Shown here: positions 1 through 6,756 of the stretch, in pieces
Layout of the letters: each line of letters opens with the position of its first letter
Numbering within the stretch: position 1 is the stretch's first letter
Assembly (NCBI GenBank): GCA_946404705.1
Contig: CAMJES010000048.1
Location: forward strand, 1 to 10,433
Length of the DNA: 10,433 nt
Direction: 5' to 3'
Origin: an uncultured Ruminococcus sp.
Lineage (GTDB): Bacteria > Bacillota > Clostridia > Oscillospirales > Ruminococcaceae
Position numbers and translations under genes: made by a program
Notes under the pieces: generated by a model
The model's database searches: none
Told to the model about the DNA's origin: nothing
Seen by the model: only the letters and a program-made list of their open reading frames with translations

Positions 1-46
1 ACCACCGAGATCTACACTCTTTCCCTACACGACGCTCTTCCGATCT
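1..46. other. Illumina P5/TruSeq adapter (assembly contamination)
   Basis: The first 46 bases match, by memory, the 3' part of the Illumina TruSeq universal (P5) adapter. They run from the ACCACCGAGATCTACAC part through TCTTTCCCTACACGACGC to the terminal CTTCCGATCT, with no i5 index inserted. Genomic sequence begins at 47. This is not biology: it marks the left edge as a read or contig end and truncates the minus-strand ATPase gene. In the reverse frame of that gene the adapter has no stop codon, so an automatic gene caller would add about 15 artificial residues to the protein. Confidence 0.98.
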
Positions 47-454
47 CATTCCGCATTGTTCAAGCAAGGATTTATAATAATCAACACGCTTTTTATTTAT
101 AACGGGCGAAAGACCGTAGGTTTTGTTTTTATTATCGGAAAGCGCCATATTTTCAAGTATCGTCAGACTTCCGCAGGTACCCATTTTAGGGTCTTGAAGA
201 ACACGCCCGATAAATCTTGCACGTTTATATTCGCTCACCTTTGTGATATCATTTCCCTCGAAAATGACCGAGCCGCTGTCCGGCTGCATAGTTCCGCAGG
301 CAAGGTTCAAGAGCGTTGTCTTGCCGCTTCCGTTCGAACCTATCACCGAAATGAAGTCGCCCTTTTCAACCTTGAAGCTGAAGCCGTCAAAAAGCTTGTT
401 TTCGTCAACTGTTCCTGCGTTGAACGTCTTAACAATGTTATTTAGCTGAAGCAT
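47..454 (-). CDS. trpZ: ABC transporter ATP-binding protein, 3'-truncated (tryptophan-type importer)
   Basis: This is the N-terminal 136 residues of an ABC ATPase that would energise the importer formed with the two genes upstream. The start ATG at 454 follows a strong GGAAGGAGGA site, and the gene overlaps the permease end by 17 bp, so the two are translationally coupled. Residues 1-30 form the first strands. The Walker A motif GSNGSGKT is at 39-46 and a Q-loop (RVLQDPKMGT) has Gln at 87; a QDP..GT Q-loop is, from memory, usual in ATPases paired with this binding-protein family. The ABC signature, Walker B and H-loop are absent because the sequence ends at the adapter (codon 136 ends exactly at base 47). 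A full protein would be about 250-260 residues. The trpZ name rests on operon context and the tryptophan T-box; the ATPase itself does not show the substrate. Confidence 0.93.
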
Positions 455-1367
455 CGGACGTCCTCCTTCCCTTTATACCGAAACCGTTGCTGAAAACGAG
501 TGCTGCTGTGAATATAAGCGCCATTAAAAGCTTTAAATATTCCGTAGGCAGTCCGAGCGCAAGAGCAATCGACAGACAGCCTTTGTAAAGTATCGAGCCT
601 AAAACTACCATTGTCGTTGCTTTCATAAACGTAACCTTTTTAAACACGCTCAAACCGATGATTACGGAAGCAAGCGCAAGAACTACCATTCCAACGCCCA
701 TCTGCTGGTCAGCGGAGCCTTTCGACTGCGCAACGACCGAGCCTGCAAGCGCAGCAAAGCCGTTTCCTATCGCAAGTCCGAGTATCTTTGAAACGCCGTT
801 GTCCTGACCGAGCATTGTAACGAACTTTTCGTTGTCGCCCGTTGCGCGGAGAAGAAGTCCCGACTTTGTTTTAAGATAAAGGTCAAGTATGATTTTACAT
901 ATCACAACAAGGATAAGCGAAACGATAGTCGTTCTGAGGTAGTAACCGCCGATGCTTTCGGGTATAAGCGCGCCGAGCGAGCTGTTGAAGATGGTGTCCT
1001 TGTTGAAAAATGTTGCGATAGCCTTTCCGCCCGTGCCTTTGAGCAGCATAACGAGGTTTATCGAAAGGCAGCCTGTATAAATAAGTATTCCGCAGAGAAG
1101 CGGACGTATTTTCAGCTTAACGTGAAGCAGTCCGGTTATCGTTCCTGCCGCCATTCCCGCAGCGAAAGCGATAAGCAGGCAGAGCCACGGATCAACGCCC
1201 TTCATTATAAGTATTCCCGAGAGTATCGCACCGAGCGGAAACGTTCCGTCAACGGAAAGGTCGGGGAAATCAAGTATACTGTAAGTGATATAAACTCCGA
1301 GAGCCATTAATGCGTACATCAGACCCTCTTCAAAAGTTACTATAAGAATATTTAGGATAACGCTCAT
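438..1367 (-). CDS. trpY: ABC transporter permease, BPD_transp_2/LivH-like (tryptophan-type importer)
   Basis: This 309-residue, very hydrophobic integral membrane protein has about eight to nine predicted membrane segments. It resembles the RbsC/LivH permease superfamily (BPD_transp_2), as used by the TrpXYZ-type importers. The cytoplasmic coupling region is visible near residues 170-215: LLRATGDNEKF followed by Gly/Ala-rich LGLAIGNGFAALAGS, the loop that touches the ATPase. It should form a homodimeric channel in the cytoplasmic membrane. The start at 1367 is preceded by GGAGGA at 1373-1378, and the stop overlaps the ATPase start by 17 bp. It lies 150 bp after the binding-protein gene, behind two strong hairpins, which may lower permease output relative to the binding protein. 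The protein looks intact. Substrate assignment comes from the T-box upstream of the operon. Confidence 0.93.
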   Translation of the reverse strand: MSVILNILIVTFEEGLMYALMALGVYITYSILDFPDLSVDGTFPLGAILSGILIMKGVDPWLCLLIAFAAGMAAGTITGLLHVKLKIRPLLCGILIYTGCLSINLVMLLKGTGGKAIATFFNKDTIFNSSLGALIPESIGGYYLRTTIVSLILVVICKIILDLYLKTKSGLLLRATGDNEKFVTMLGQDNGVSKILGLAIGNGFAALAGSVVAQSKGSADQQMGVGMVVLALASVIIGLSVFKKVTFMKATTMVVLGSILYKGCLSIALALGLPTEYLKLLMALIFTAALVFSNGFGIKGRRTSDASAK

Positions 1368-1390
1368 ATATTTCCTCCGTAAAAATTTCG

Positions 1391-1494
1391 GTTTCGCAGC
1401 TTAAAGCGCCGGAATTTTTTCTTTTCCGGTGCTTTAAGCTGCGAAGCGTAGGGAATACCGCCATAAAGAGCGACAGTTCCCAAAGCTTCGCAGT
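1391..1494 (-). promoter_or_regulatory. Two competing hairpins in the trpX-trpY gap
   Basis: Hairpin A has 22-nt arms at 1393-1414 and 1424-1445 that match at all but one position, with a 9-nt loop. Hairpin B has 17-nt arms at 1439-1455 and 1477-1493 with 14 matched positions; its core is CTGCGAAGC against GCTTCGCAG. The two share bases 1439-1445, so only one can fold fully at a time. In the operon's direction hairpin B is made first. Neither is followed directly by a U-run: after hairpin A there are about 8 bases before five T's. Simple termination is therefore less likely than an mRNA-stabilising or processing element that keeps binding-protein mRNA above permease mRNA, a common arrangement in importer operons. 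Function is inferred. Confidence 0.6.
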
Positions 1495-1517
1495 AAGTTT
1501 GATTTTACAAAATCATA

Positions 1518-2543
1518 TTATTCTTCGGAAGCGCCTGTTGTTACCTTTTCAGCGTTTGCATAAGATTCGGGAAGTTCAATTCCGAACTGTGCAAGAACAT
1601 CGGTGTTAACTACCGGTGTACCCTCGGAAATTGTACCAACTGCCATTGTCTGGGGGTCTTTTCCGTTAAGAACATCAAGAGCCATCTGAGCTGTTTTTTC
1701 GCCGAGTGCAACATAGTCAATGCTGATAGAAGCGATGCAGCCGTTGATGACCTGCTCGATCTCGGAGCCGTAAACGGGAACGTTTGCAGCATTTGCCTTT
1801 TCAAGAAGAACGGAAAGGTTGCTTACAACGTTGTTATCGGTGAAGTTGTTGATGCAGTCAACCTTTGAAGCAAGTGTTGCTGCAGCCTGCGGAATATCTG
1901 CTGCGCCCTGAACGCCCTGAGATTCGATTGTGATTCCCTGTGTTTCTGCAACAGCTTCAAGTGTAGCAAGATGTGAAACGGAGTTTGCTTCGGAGGTCGT
2001 GTAAAGAACACCGATAGTCTTAACATCGGGCTGGAGAGCCTTGATAAGAGCGACCTGAGCGTCAAAGTCAAGAACGTCCGATGTGCCTATGCAGTTCTTT
2101 GAGCCTGCGTCAAGGCTTTCAACAAGTCCTGCTGCAACGGGGTCGGAAACTGCTGTGAAGATAACAGGAGTCTGTGAATTCTGTGTTGCGGAATAAGCGG
2201 AAACTGCGGCAGGAGTTGCAATAGCAAAGATAAGGTCATAGTTCTTTGACGCCATATTCTTTGCAATAGAGTCGCAGGTCGCGCTGTCGAAGTTGCCGTC
2301 CTGACGGTCGATAGTGATCTTGTCAGCGATAGCGCTTGCCTTAAGTCCGTTTTCGATACCCTGATAGCAGTTATCAAGTGACGGATGGCTTCCGAACTGG
2401 ATAACGCCGATAGTGTAGCTGTCCTTTTCTGCAGCAGCGCCGTCAGCTGTGTCGTTTGAAGCTGTGCTTGTTGAAGAACAGCCTGCGAAAGCAAGTGCCA
2501 TTGCGGCTGTCATAACGCCAGCCAGTACCTTTTTCATTTTCAT
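1518..2543 (-). CDS. trpX: Tryptophan-type ABC transporter substrate-binding lipoprotein
   Basis: This 341-residue secreted lipoprotein captures the ligand for the importer. The N-terminus has Lys-rich MKMKK, a hydrophobic core, and a lipobox ending FAGC with Cys22 as lipidation site, then a Ser/Thr/Ala/Asp linker to about residue 40. The mature part (YTIGVIQFGSHPSLDNCYQGIENGL, split here only by its length: YTIGVIQFGSHPSLD at its start) is a two-lobed type I periplasmic-binding fold of the 'ABC transporter substrate binding protein' family (PF04392 type), which includes streptococcal TrpX. The motif TPAAVSAYSATQNSQTPVIF near 110-130 is typical of this family. The start at 2543 has GGAGAG 8-9 bases upstream. 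Its leader carries a T-box with a UGG specifier, which is the main evidence for tryptophan as substrate. It is intact and first in the operon. A related aromatic ligand or a purine-like ligand cannot be excluded from the protein alone. Confidence 0.94.
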   Translation of the reverse strand: MKMKKVLAGVMTAAMALAFAGCSSTSTASNDTADGAAAEKDSYTIGVIQFGSHPSLDNCYQGIENGLKASAIADKITIDRQDGNFDSATCDSIAKNMASKNYDLIFAIATPAAVSAYSATQNSQTPVIFTAVSDPVAAGLVESLDAGSKNCIGTSDVLDFDAQVALIKALQPDVKTIGVLYTTSEANSVSHLATLEAVAETQGITIESQGVQGAADIPQAAATLASKVDCINNFTDNNVVSNLSVLLEKANAANVPVYGSEIEQVINGCIASISIDYVALGEKTAQMALDVLNGKDPQTMAVGTISEGTPVVNTDVLAQFGIELPESYANAEKVTTGASEE

Positions 2544-2599
2544 AATTATCTCTCCTTAAAATTTATAATAAACCGAATTTACACGGTTTAAAACAAAAT

Positions 2600-2635
2600 A
2601 AAAAAGTCCTGCCCCCAAAAACAAGGGGCAAGACT
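2600..2635 (-). terminator. Regulatory intrinsic terminator of the T-box leader
   Basis: Arms at 2605-2615 and 2625-2635 pair over 11 bases (AGTCTTGCCCC with GGGGCAGGACT, one G-U pair) around a 9-nt loop and are followed on the minus strand by six T's. It sits just after the T-box core, as expected for the terminator that competes with the antiterminator. Because no terminator is visible behind the CobW-like gene, it may also stop read-through from that gene. Confidence 0.93.
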
Positions 2636-2850
2636 GAATATCCTGCGGTACCACCCAAATTCGCCCGAAAAACGGACGCACTCAAAGGCATTGTAACGTA
2701 TGCCAAGCGTTCTTCCTACTGAATTTCTCGTTCGGTCGACCCTCATAAGTCCATTCATCGGTATATACGCACCGCAATTCCACCGCCTGCGGCTCTCTGA
2801 AAGCGAATTGATGCCGACTACTACTCTTAATCATCGGTTTAACTATTAAC
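2600..2850 (-). ncRNA. T-box leader, tryptophan (UGG) specifier
   Basis: This about 250-nt leader senses uncharged tRNA. Stem I starts near 2838 with GATGATTAAGAGTAGTAG, and carries an AGAGAG element and a GGTGGAATTGCGG distal part. The upper stem is closed by TCGG/CCGA. The specifier loop reads GAA-UGG-ACUUAUGAG, with UGG at 2751-2753; the same GAA-NNN-A layout is usual in T-boxes, so the codon is tryptophan. A stem III hairpin (GGCAT/ATGCC) is at 2687-2704. The conserved T-box core GGGTGGTACCGC lies in 2642-2656, with the UGGU bulge that pairs with the tRNA acceptor end. An intrinsic terminator follows. Uncharged tRNA-Trp should stabilise the antiterminator and turn on trpXYZ. Confidence 0.95.
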
Positions 2851-2857
2851 AAACTTT

Positions 2858-2886
2858 AATATAACATATTTTTTCGGTGTTGTCAA
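2858..2886 (-). promoter_or_regulatory. Promoter of the trp importer operon
   Basis: A perfect -35 box TTGACA (2881-2886) and a -10 box TATATT (2858-2863) are separated by exactly 17 bases, a SigA-type promoter. Transcription should start near 2850-2851, giving a leader of about 307 nt that begins just before T-box stem I. The -35 lies 26 bp past the stop of the CobW-like gene. Confidence 0.85.
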
Positions 2887-2911
2887 GGGTTTATCGCAAA
2901 TTTTGCGTAAA

Positions 2912-4192
2912 TCAATCATCAAGGCAAGCGTCAAGCGCTTCGATAATGCCGTGCTTGTCCATTTTCTGACCGATAAATACAAGCTTTATCTCACGATCGC
3001 CGTAGATCTCGTCCCAGTCCTCGGCAATCTCGGGATACTGCTTCAAAAGGCGTTTTCTCTCCTTTTCGGGAGCACAAGCAAACCACTTTCCCGATTCGGT
3101 AGCGTTTATCTGAACGCCTGCCTGCTCAAAAACATAAGCATTATCGCGGTCGTCCGAGAACCAGAGCATACCCTTGCAGCGGATGATTGACTTTGGCCAA
3201 TTCTCGATAAATGCGCCGAGTTTTTCCTGGTTAAACGGTCTGCGGCGGCGGTAAACGAAAGTACCTATGCCGTATTCCTCAGCTTCGCCCTCTTCGTGGT
3301 TGTGGTCGTGATGATGTCCGCAGCTGCAGTTGCCGAACTCGTCATATTTATGCTCGTGATGTTCGTGTTCGTCATGCTCATGGTCATGATCGTGACGTTC
3401 GTGGTCATGTTCATCGTGGTCATGGTCGTGATGATGATCATGCTCGTCCTCATCATCAACGCCCTCTTCATAAGCCTTTGCCCAGCCTGCGGAGGTAACA
3501 GCCTCCTCAAAATCGTATGATTTTGTATCGAGGATATCGGAAACCGCTACTTGACCGTAGCTTGCTTCGATAATTCTTGCCTTAGGCTGGAGAGTTTTTA
3601 TCATTGCCTTAACTCTTCCGAGCTGGTCGGGAGTTACCTTATCGACCTTGTTGAGGATAATGGTCGTGCAGAATTCTATCTGCTGAATAAGAAGATTTGC
3701 GATATCCTCTTCGCCGATATCATCTGCAAGCAGGTCATCACCGCAGCCGAATTCGCTTGCCATTCTGAGCGCGTCAACGACCGTAACGATATTGTCAAGG
3801 CGGCAGATAGCAGGATAACGCTTGTCCACCTTGCCTTCAAGAACGGAGATAGACTGTGCGATAGGCAGCGGTTCGCAAATTCCGCTTGCTTCGATAAGGA
3901 TATAGTCAAACTTGCCTGTTTCGATAAGGTCGGTTATCTGGTTCATAAGGTCAACCTTGAGCGTACAGCAGATACAACCGTTGGAAAGCGGAACGAGGTT
4001 GTCATCCTTCTGTGTAACCGCGCCGCCCTTCTGGATAAGCTCTGCGTCGATGTTCACCTCGCCGATATCGTTGACGATAACAGCGGTTTTATAACCCTCC
4101 TGATTATTCAGAACGTGGTTGATAAGCGTAGTTTTTCCTGCGCCGAGGTAGCCCGTAAGCAGCGTGATCGGTACGATAGGTCTTTTTGCCAT
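2912..4192 (-). CDS. CobW/COG0523-family GTPase with His-rich metal-binding region
   Basis: This 426-residue G3E-family P-loop GTPase is a probable metallochaperone that delivers Zn(II) or another transition metal to client proteins in the cytoplasm. Counting from MAKRPIV, Walker A is GYLGAGKT at 14-21. The family-defining CxCC metal motif is C73-I-C75-C76. An E-A-S-G segment is at 101-104, and the guanine-specificity motif NKVD is at 181-184. Residues 246-303 hold 21 histidines with many Asp/Glu plus a CSCGHHH cluster, a metal sponge seen in YciC/ZigA/ZNG1-like members. A CobW C-terminal domain follows (from RRRRPFNQEKLGAFIE to the end). The start at 4192 is chosen because TCCTTT (AAAGGA) at 4201-4206 gives 8-base spacing; the ATG at 4201 overlaps that site. 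No cobalamin genes or Zur box are visible, so the metal is unassigned. It lies upstream of, but is transcribed separately from, the trp operon. Confidence 0.95.
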   Translation of the reverse strand: MAKRPIVPITLLTGYLGAGKTTLINHVLNNQEGYKTAVIVNDIGEVNIDAELIQKGGAVTQKDDNLVPLSNGCICCTLKVDLMNQITDLIETGKFDYILIEASGICEPLPIAQSISVLEGKVDKRYPAICRLDNIVTVVDALRMASEFGCGDDLLADDIGEEDIANLLIQQIEFCTTIILNKVDKVTPDQLGRVKAMIKTLQPKARIIEASYGQVAVSDILDTKSYDFEEAVTSAGWAKAYEEGVDDEDEHDHHHDHDHDEHDHERHDHDHEHDEHEHHEHKYDEFGNCSCGHHHDHNHEEGEAEEYGIGTFVYRRRRPFNQEKLGAFIENWPKSIIRCKGMLWFSDDRDNAYVFEQAGVQINATESGKWFACAPEKERKRLLKQYPEIAEDWDEIYGDREIKLVFIGQKMDKHGIIEALDACLDD

Positions 4193-4228
4193 ATATATCA
4201 TCCTTTCAGAATTTTTCGCATAATATAT

Positions 4229-4257
4229 ATTTTATCACAAAGGACAATATTTTACAA
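4229..4257 (-). promoter_or_regulatory. Probable promoter of the CobW-like GTPase gene
   Basis: A -35-like TTGTAA (4252-4257) and a -10-like TAAAAT (4229-4234) are 17 bases apart on the minus strand. They lie 37 bases upstream of the chosen start, between the terminator of the HD gene and the ribosome binding site. The surrounding region is very AT-rich, so other boxes (for example TATTAT just downstream) are possible. Confidence 0.5.
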
Positions 4258-4292
4258 GTATTTTCACATTTATTTCACCAAAATTATTGAAA

Positions 4293-4324
4293 CAAAAACA
4301 GCGGTCGAGTTTTTCAACCGCCGT
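4293..4324 (-). terminator. Intrinsic terminator after the HD-domain gene
   Basis: Ten-base arms at 4298-4307 and 4315-4324 (minus strand ACGGCGGTTG with CGACCGCTGT, including G-U pairs) surround a 7-base loop and are followed by a TTTTTG run. The upstream arm overlaps the last codons and stop of the HD-domain gene. Confidence 0.8.
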
Positions 4325-4829
4325 TTATCTCTGAATTTTTTACCCCATACATCATTTTGAGCAGCTCTGTTCCCGTTTTTGTTCGGAAAACCTTTTCCTT
4401 AAAGGTACATATACTCTCCGCACTCAATTCATCTTCATAAGCATTTACAAGAAAATCCGCTTCAAGCAATATCTGCCAATCTGCGCCGTCCACGCCCGTA
4501 TAGGTATGATGATGTCCGATAAGAAAGCATACTCTCTCCGTTTCATCGGGCGTGACCTCAGGAAAGCTTTTCAGCATTTCACGCGCATAAGCAGGACCTT
4601 CCTGCTCTTGGAGCTTTCCGTCACAGCGTCCGTACTTCTCCTCACTCGGACGAATGCCTATATCGTGCATTATTGAAGCTATATCAAGTATTTTCTGCGT
4701 TTTCCCGTCAATTTCTTCAAGTGTTCCTATAAGGTGAGCGTATTCGAAAACCTTTGTGAAATGCTGTATTCTCTTCGGGTCGCCGCCGTTAAATTCCGCC
4801 ATTTTCATTATGAGTTTTTCGTTAAGCAT
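4314..4829 (-). CDS. HD-domain (HDIG-type) phosphohydrolase-like protein
   Basis: This 171-residue soluble protein consists of one HD domain, a fold of metal-dependent phosphohydrolases. Likely ligands are H23 (RIQHFTKV), the H55-D56-I57-G58 motif, a histidine cluster H106-H108 in IGHHHTYTG, and D125 in LLEADFLVN. This order (H...HD...H...D) fits an intact active site. From memory, stand-alone HD proteins of this size are common in Clostridia and are usually annotated only as 'HD domain-containing'. The substrate (nucleotide, cyclic dinucleotide or other phosphoester) cannot be told from sequence. The start has AGGAG 8-9 bases upstream. It lies only about 18 bases beyond the U-run of the solute-binding protein's terminator, leaving little room for its own promoter, so it probably depends on read-through or a promoter inside the upstream gene. 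Confidence 0.92.
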   Translation of the reverse strand: MLNEKLIMKMAEFNGGDPKRIQHFTKVFEYAHLIGTLEEIDGKTQKILDIASIMHDIGIRPSEEKYGRCDGKLQEQEGPAYAREMLKSFPEVTPDETERVCFLIGHHHTYTGVDGADWQILLEADFLVNAYEDELSAESICTFKEKVFRTKTGTELLKMMYGVKNSEINGG

Positions 4830-4846
4830 AAGTTTCTCCTATAAAA

Positions 4847-4893
4847 TAAAAAGCTTCCGCAGGACATTATCTTCACAATGTCCTTGCAGAAGC
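4847..4893 (-). terminator. Terminator between the solute-binding protein and HD genes
   Basis: Arms at 4853-4868 and 4877-4893 pair over 16 bases with one bulged base (minus strand GCTTCTGC...GGACATT with AATGTCC...GCGGAAGC) around an 8-base loop and are followed by five T's. It is strong and ends right before the ribosome binding site of the HD-domain gene. Confidence 0.9.
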
Positions 4894-4914
4894 CTCTTTG
4901 CGTATTAATTAAGC

Positions 4915-6726
4915 TTATCTAACCTGATCTTCATAAGAACATCTGAGAGCAGCTTCGTTAAGGCACCAGTTGAGGCACTGGTCATCAGGGTCATATTCCT
5001 TGCACTTAGCGAGCATTTCATCAACATTCTTGTCAAATTCTTCATCGGATGTAGAGTAGATTGCTCTCCATGAATAGTCAATGATACATTTTGCGACCTG
5101 CTGCCATACAACCTTGAGGTCGTCGGACTGAGCGGATTCAGCATAAGGAGTTGCAAGAGAAACCTTGTAGTTAACTGTGTTCATATATTCCTGAGAATTG
5201 TAGCAGCCTGTACGTTCTCTCCAGTCGGAAAGGATATCGTATGTTGCATCGGAACGTCTGCTCTTCCAGTTTTCACAGTTGTATGTTTCACCGTTGGAAT
5301 CGGGGTTGGAAGCATCTCTTGTCCAGGTTGTGTTGTTGACCTGGAACGTACCTTCATCGAATGTACCGCCGCCCCATTCATCCGGCATCTTTGTGCCCTT
5401 CTTGTCCTTGTAGCAGGTTTCGCCGAATTCTGTGAAGCAGGTGTTGCCCTCTTCATCATAGTACCAGCAAAGATCCTTAGGACCATACCAGTATGTCATA
5501 TATCCCTCGGGAGTTGCAAGGTAGTTGATGATAGCCATGCAAAGCTCGGGATATTCAGTCTTTGAGCCAATAGTCCATACTCTGTTACCACCGAGAACGT
5601 TCATACCGTAGCAGAGAGGTGTTGCATCTTCGGGAACAACAGGATACATAGCCTTGCCTGCTGTGAGATGTTCTTCTGTGTTATAAAGCTGTGAACCGGC
5701 GTAGTCAAAGATGGAGAAGAATGTACCGCCGGCGGTAACCTTTTCAGCCATTTCGTTATATGTCTGTGTCATAGAGTCGGGGTCGATAAGACCTGCCTGA
5801 TAGAGTCTGTTAAAGAACTTGAGCGACTTCATATAAGGGCCGTCCAACTCACGGGCATCGTAGTATTTGCCGTTTTCAACATCATAAAGACCGAAGCCCA
5901 TTTCATCGTAGCCCCAGTAGCAGGTTGCAAATGCCTTTACATACATTACCATGTTGCCGTCCCAGTCGGGCCAAAGCGAAGTTGCGTATGTTTCGCTGCC
6001 TGTTTCATCGGTCGGGCAGATCTCCTTCATTGCAACCATAAGGTCATAGAAATCGTCAAGAGTCTTTACTTCGGGATAGCCGAGTTCCTTATAAAGATCG
6101 TAACGAACGTCCATTGTATAGAAGAACGCTTCGTGATCCGAGGGGTCAGTCGCAACGTTATGGCCGAAGCCGAAAACAGTTTCGCCTGCACCGAAGGAAT
6201 CGCTGAGCTGAGCATTGTTCTGGAGAGCATAGGGCATATGCTCCTTTATGTAAGGACCGTAATCGGAAAGGATATCATCTTCATTCCAGTCGAAGAGAAG
6301 TCCTTCGAGTGCAGCTCTCTGATAGTTTGTGCCTGTTGAACCGAAAATAACGAGGTCGCCGAGGTTGCCTGCTTCCATTCTTGTATCGAATGCACCGTCA
6401 GCTTCGGGGATGATCGTAATTTCGCAGTTGAACTTATCCTTTAAGATCTTTGCAAACCAACCTGTGAGCTTACCGGAATAGTTAGCAAGCTGGCTGTAAG
6501 CTGTAAGCTGAATGGTTTCGTCGCCGTAAAGCTCGGAGAATGAAGGAACACCGCCTGACGAAGCTGCATCTCCGCCGGCAGTTGTTTCATCGCCATCGGA
6601 ACCTGCCTCGGCAGCTGCTGTTGTGTTTGCAGTTGTTGTGCTGCTGTCGCCGCCGTTTGAACAGCCTGCGAATGAAGCAGCCATTGCCAGAGCCAGAACT
6701 CCGGCTGCAATTCTCTTGAATTTCAT
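4915..6726 (-). CDS. Extracellular solute-binding lipoprotein, family 1-like, Cys-rich
   Basis: This 603-residue lipoprotein is a probable sugar- or oligosaccharide-binding component of an ABC importer. The start at 6726 is chosen because AAAGGAGAG sits just upstream and because residues 1-22 make a lipoprotein signal ending SFAGC (Cys22). An in-frame ATG at 6780 would bury that signal. Residues 23-55 are a Ser/Thr/Ala/Gly/Asp linker. The mature part begins about 56 (PSFSELYGDETIQLTAYSQ) and shows LplA/MalE-like features: many Trp/Tyr, LGDLVIFGS and TLDDFYDLMVAMKE. It is longer than typical (about 430-550 residues). It contains 15 cysteines beyond the lipid Cys, six of them in the last 70 or so residues, which is unusual outside the cell. 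No permease or ATPase gene is adjacent, so it is an orphan binding protein. Ligand unknown; a peptide or glycan role is also possible. Confidence 0.93.
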   Translation of the reverse strand: MKFKRIAAGVLALAMAASFAGCSNGGDSSTTTANTTAAAEAGSDGDETTAGGDAASSGGVPSFSELYGDETIQLTAYSQLANYSGKLTGWFAKILKDKFNCEITIIPEADGAFDTRMEAGNLGDLVIFGSTGTNYQRAALEGLLFDWNEDDILSDYGPYIKEHMPYALQNNAQLSDSFGAGETVFGFGHNVATDPSDHEAFFYTMDVRYDLYKELGYPEVKTLDDFYDLMVAMKEICPTDETGSETYATSLWPDWDGNMVMYVKAFATCYWGYDEMGFGLYDVENGKYYDARELDGPYMKSLKFFNRLYQAGLIDPDSMTQTYNEMAEKVTAGGTFFSIFDYAGSQLYNTEEHLTAGKAMYPVVPEDATPLCYGMNVLGGNRVWTIGSKTEYPELCMAIINYLATPEGYMTYWYGPKDLCWYYDEEGNTCFTEFGETCYKDKKGTKMPDEWGGGTFDEGTFQVNNTTWTRDASNPDSNGETYNCENWKSRRSDATYDILSDWRERTGCYNSQEYMNTVNYKVSLATPYAESAQSDDLKVVWQQVAKCIIDYSWRAIYSTSDEEFDKNVDEMLAKCKEYDPDDQCLNWCLNEAALRCSYEDQVR

Positions 6727-6756
6727 ATTCTCTCTCCTTTTGGGAATTTGCGCATT

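Noticed and set aside
1501..1514. GATTTTACAAAATC hairpin after trpX as a terminator
   Set aside because: The stem is weak and AT-only apart from the ends, with no following U-tract; it is probably chance.
2890..2910. CGCAAA/TTTGCG inverted repeat after the CobW-like gene as a terminator
   Set aside because: The stem is short and AT-rich and has no U-run after it.
3296..3520. Plus-strand frame with a Val/Met-rich pseudo-membrane protein
   Set aside because: It is the antisense shadow of the His/Asp repeat codons (CAT/GAC read as ATG/GTC) of the GTPase.
3551..4360. Plus-strand open frame of 269 codons opposite the CobW-like gene
   Set aside because: It lies antisense to a clearly conserved GTPase, has no ribosome binding site or domain, and results from the codon bias of the true gene.
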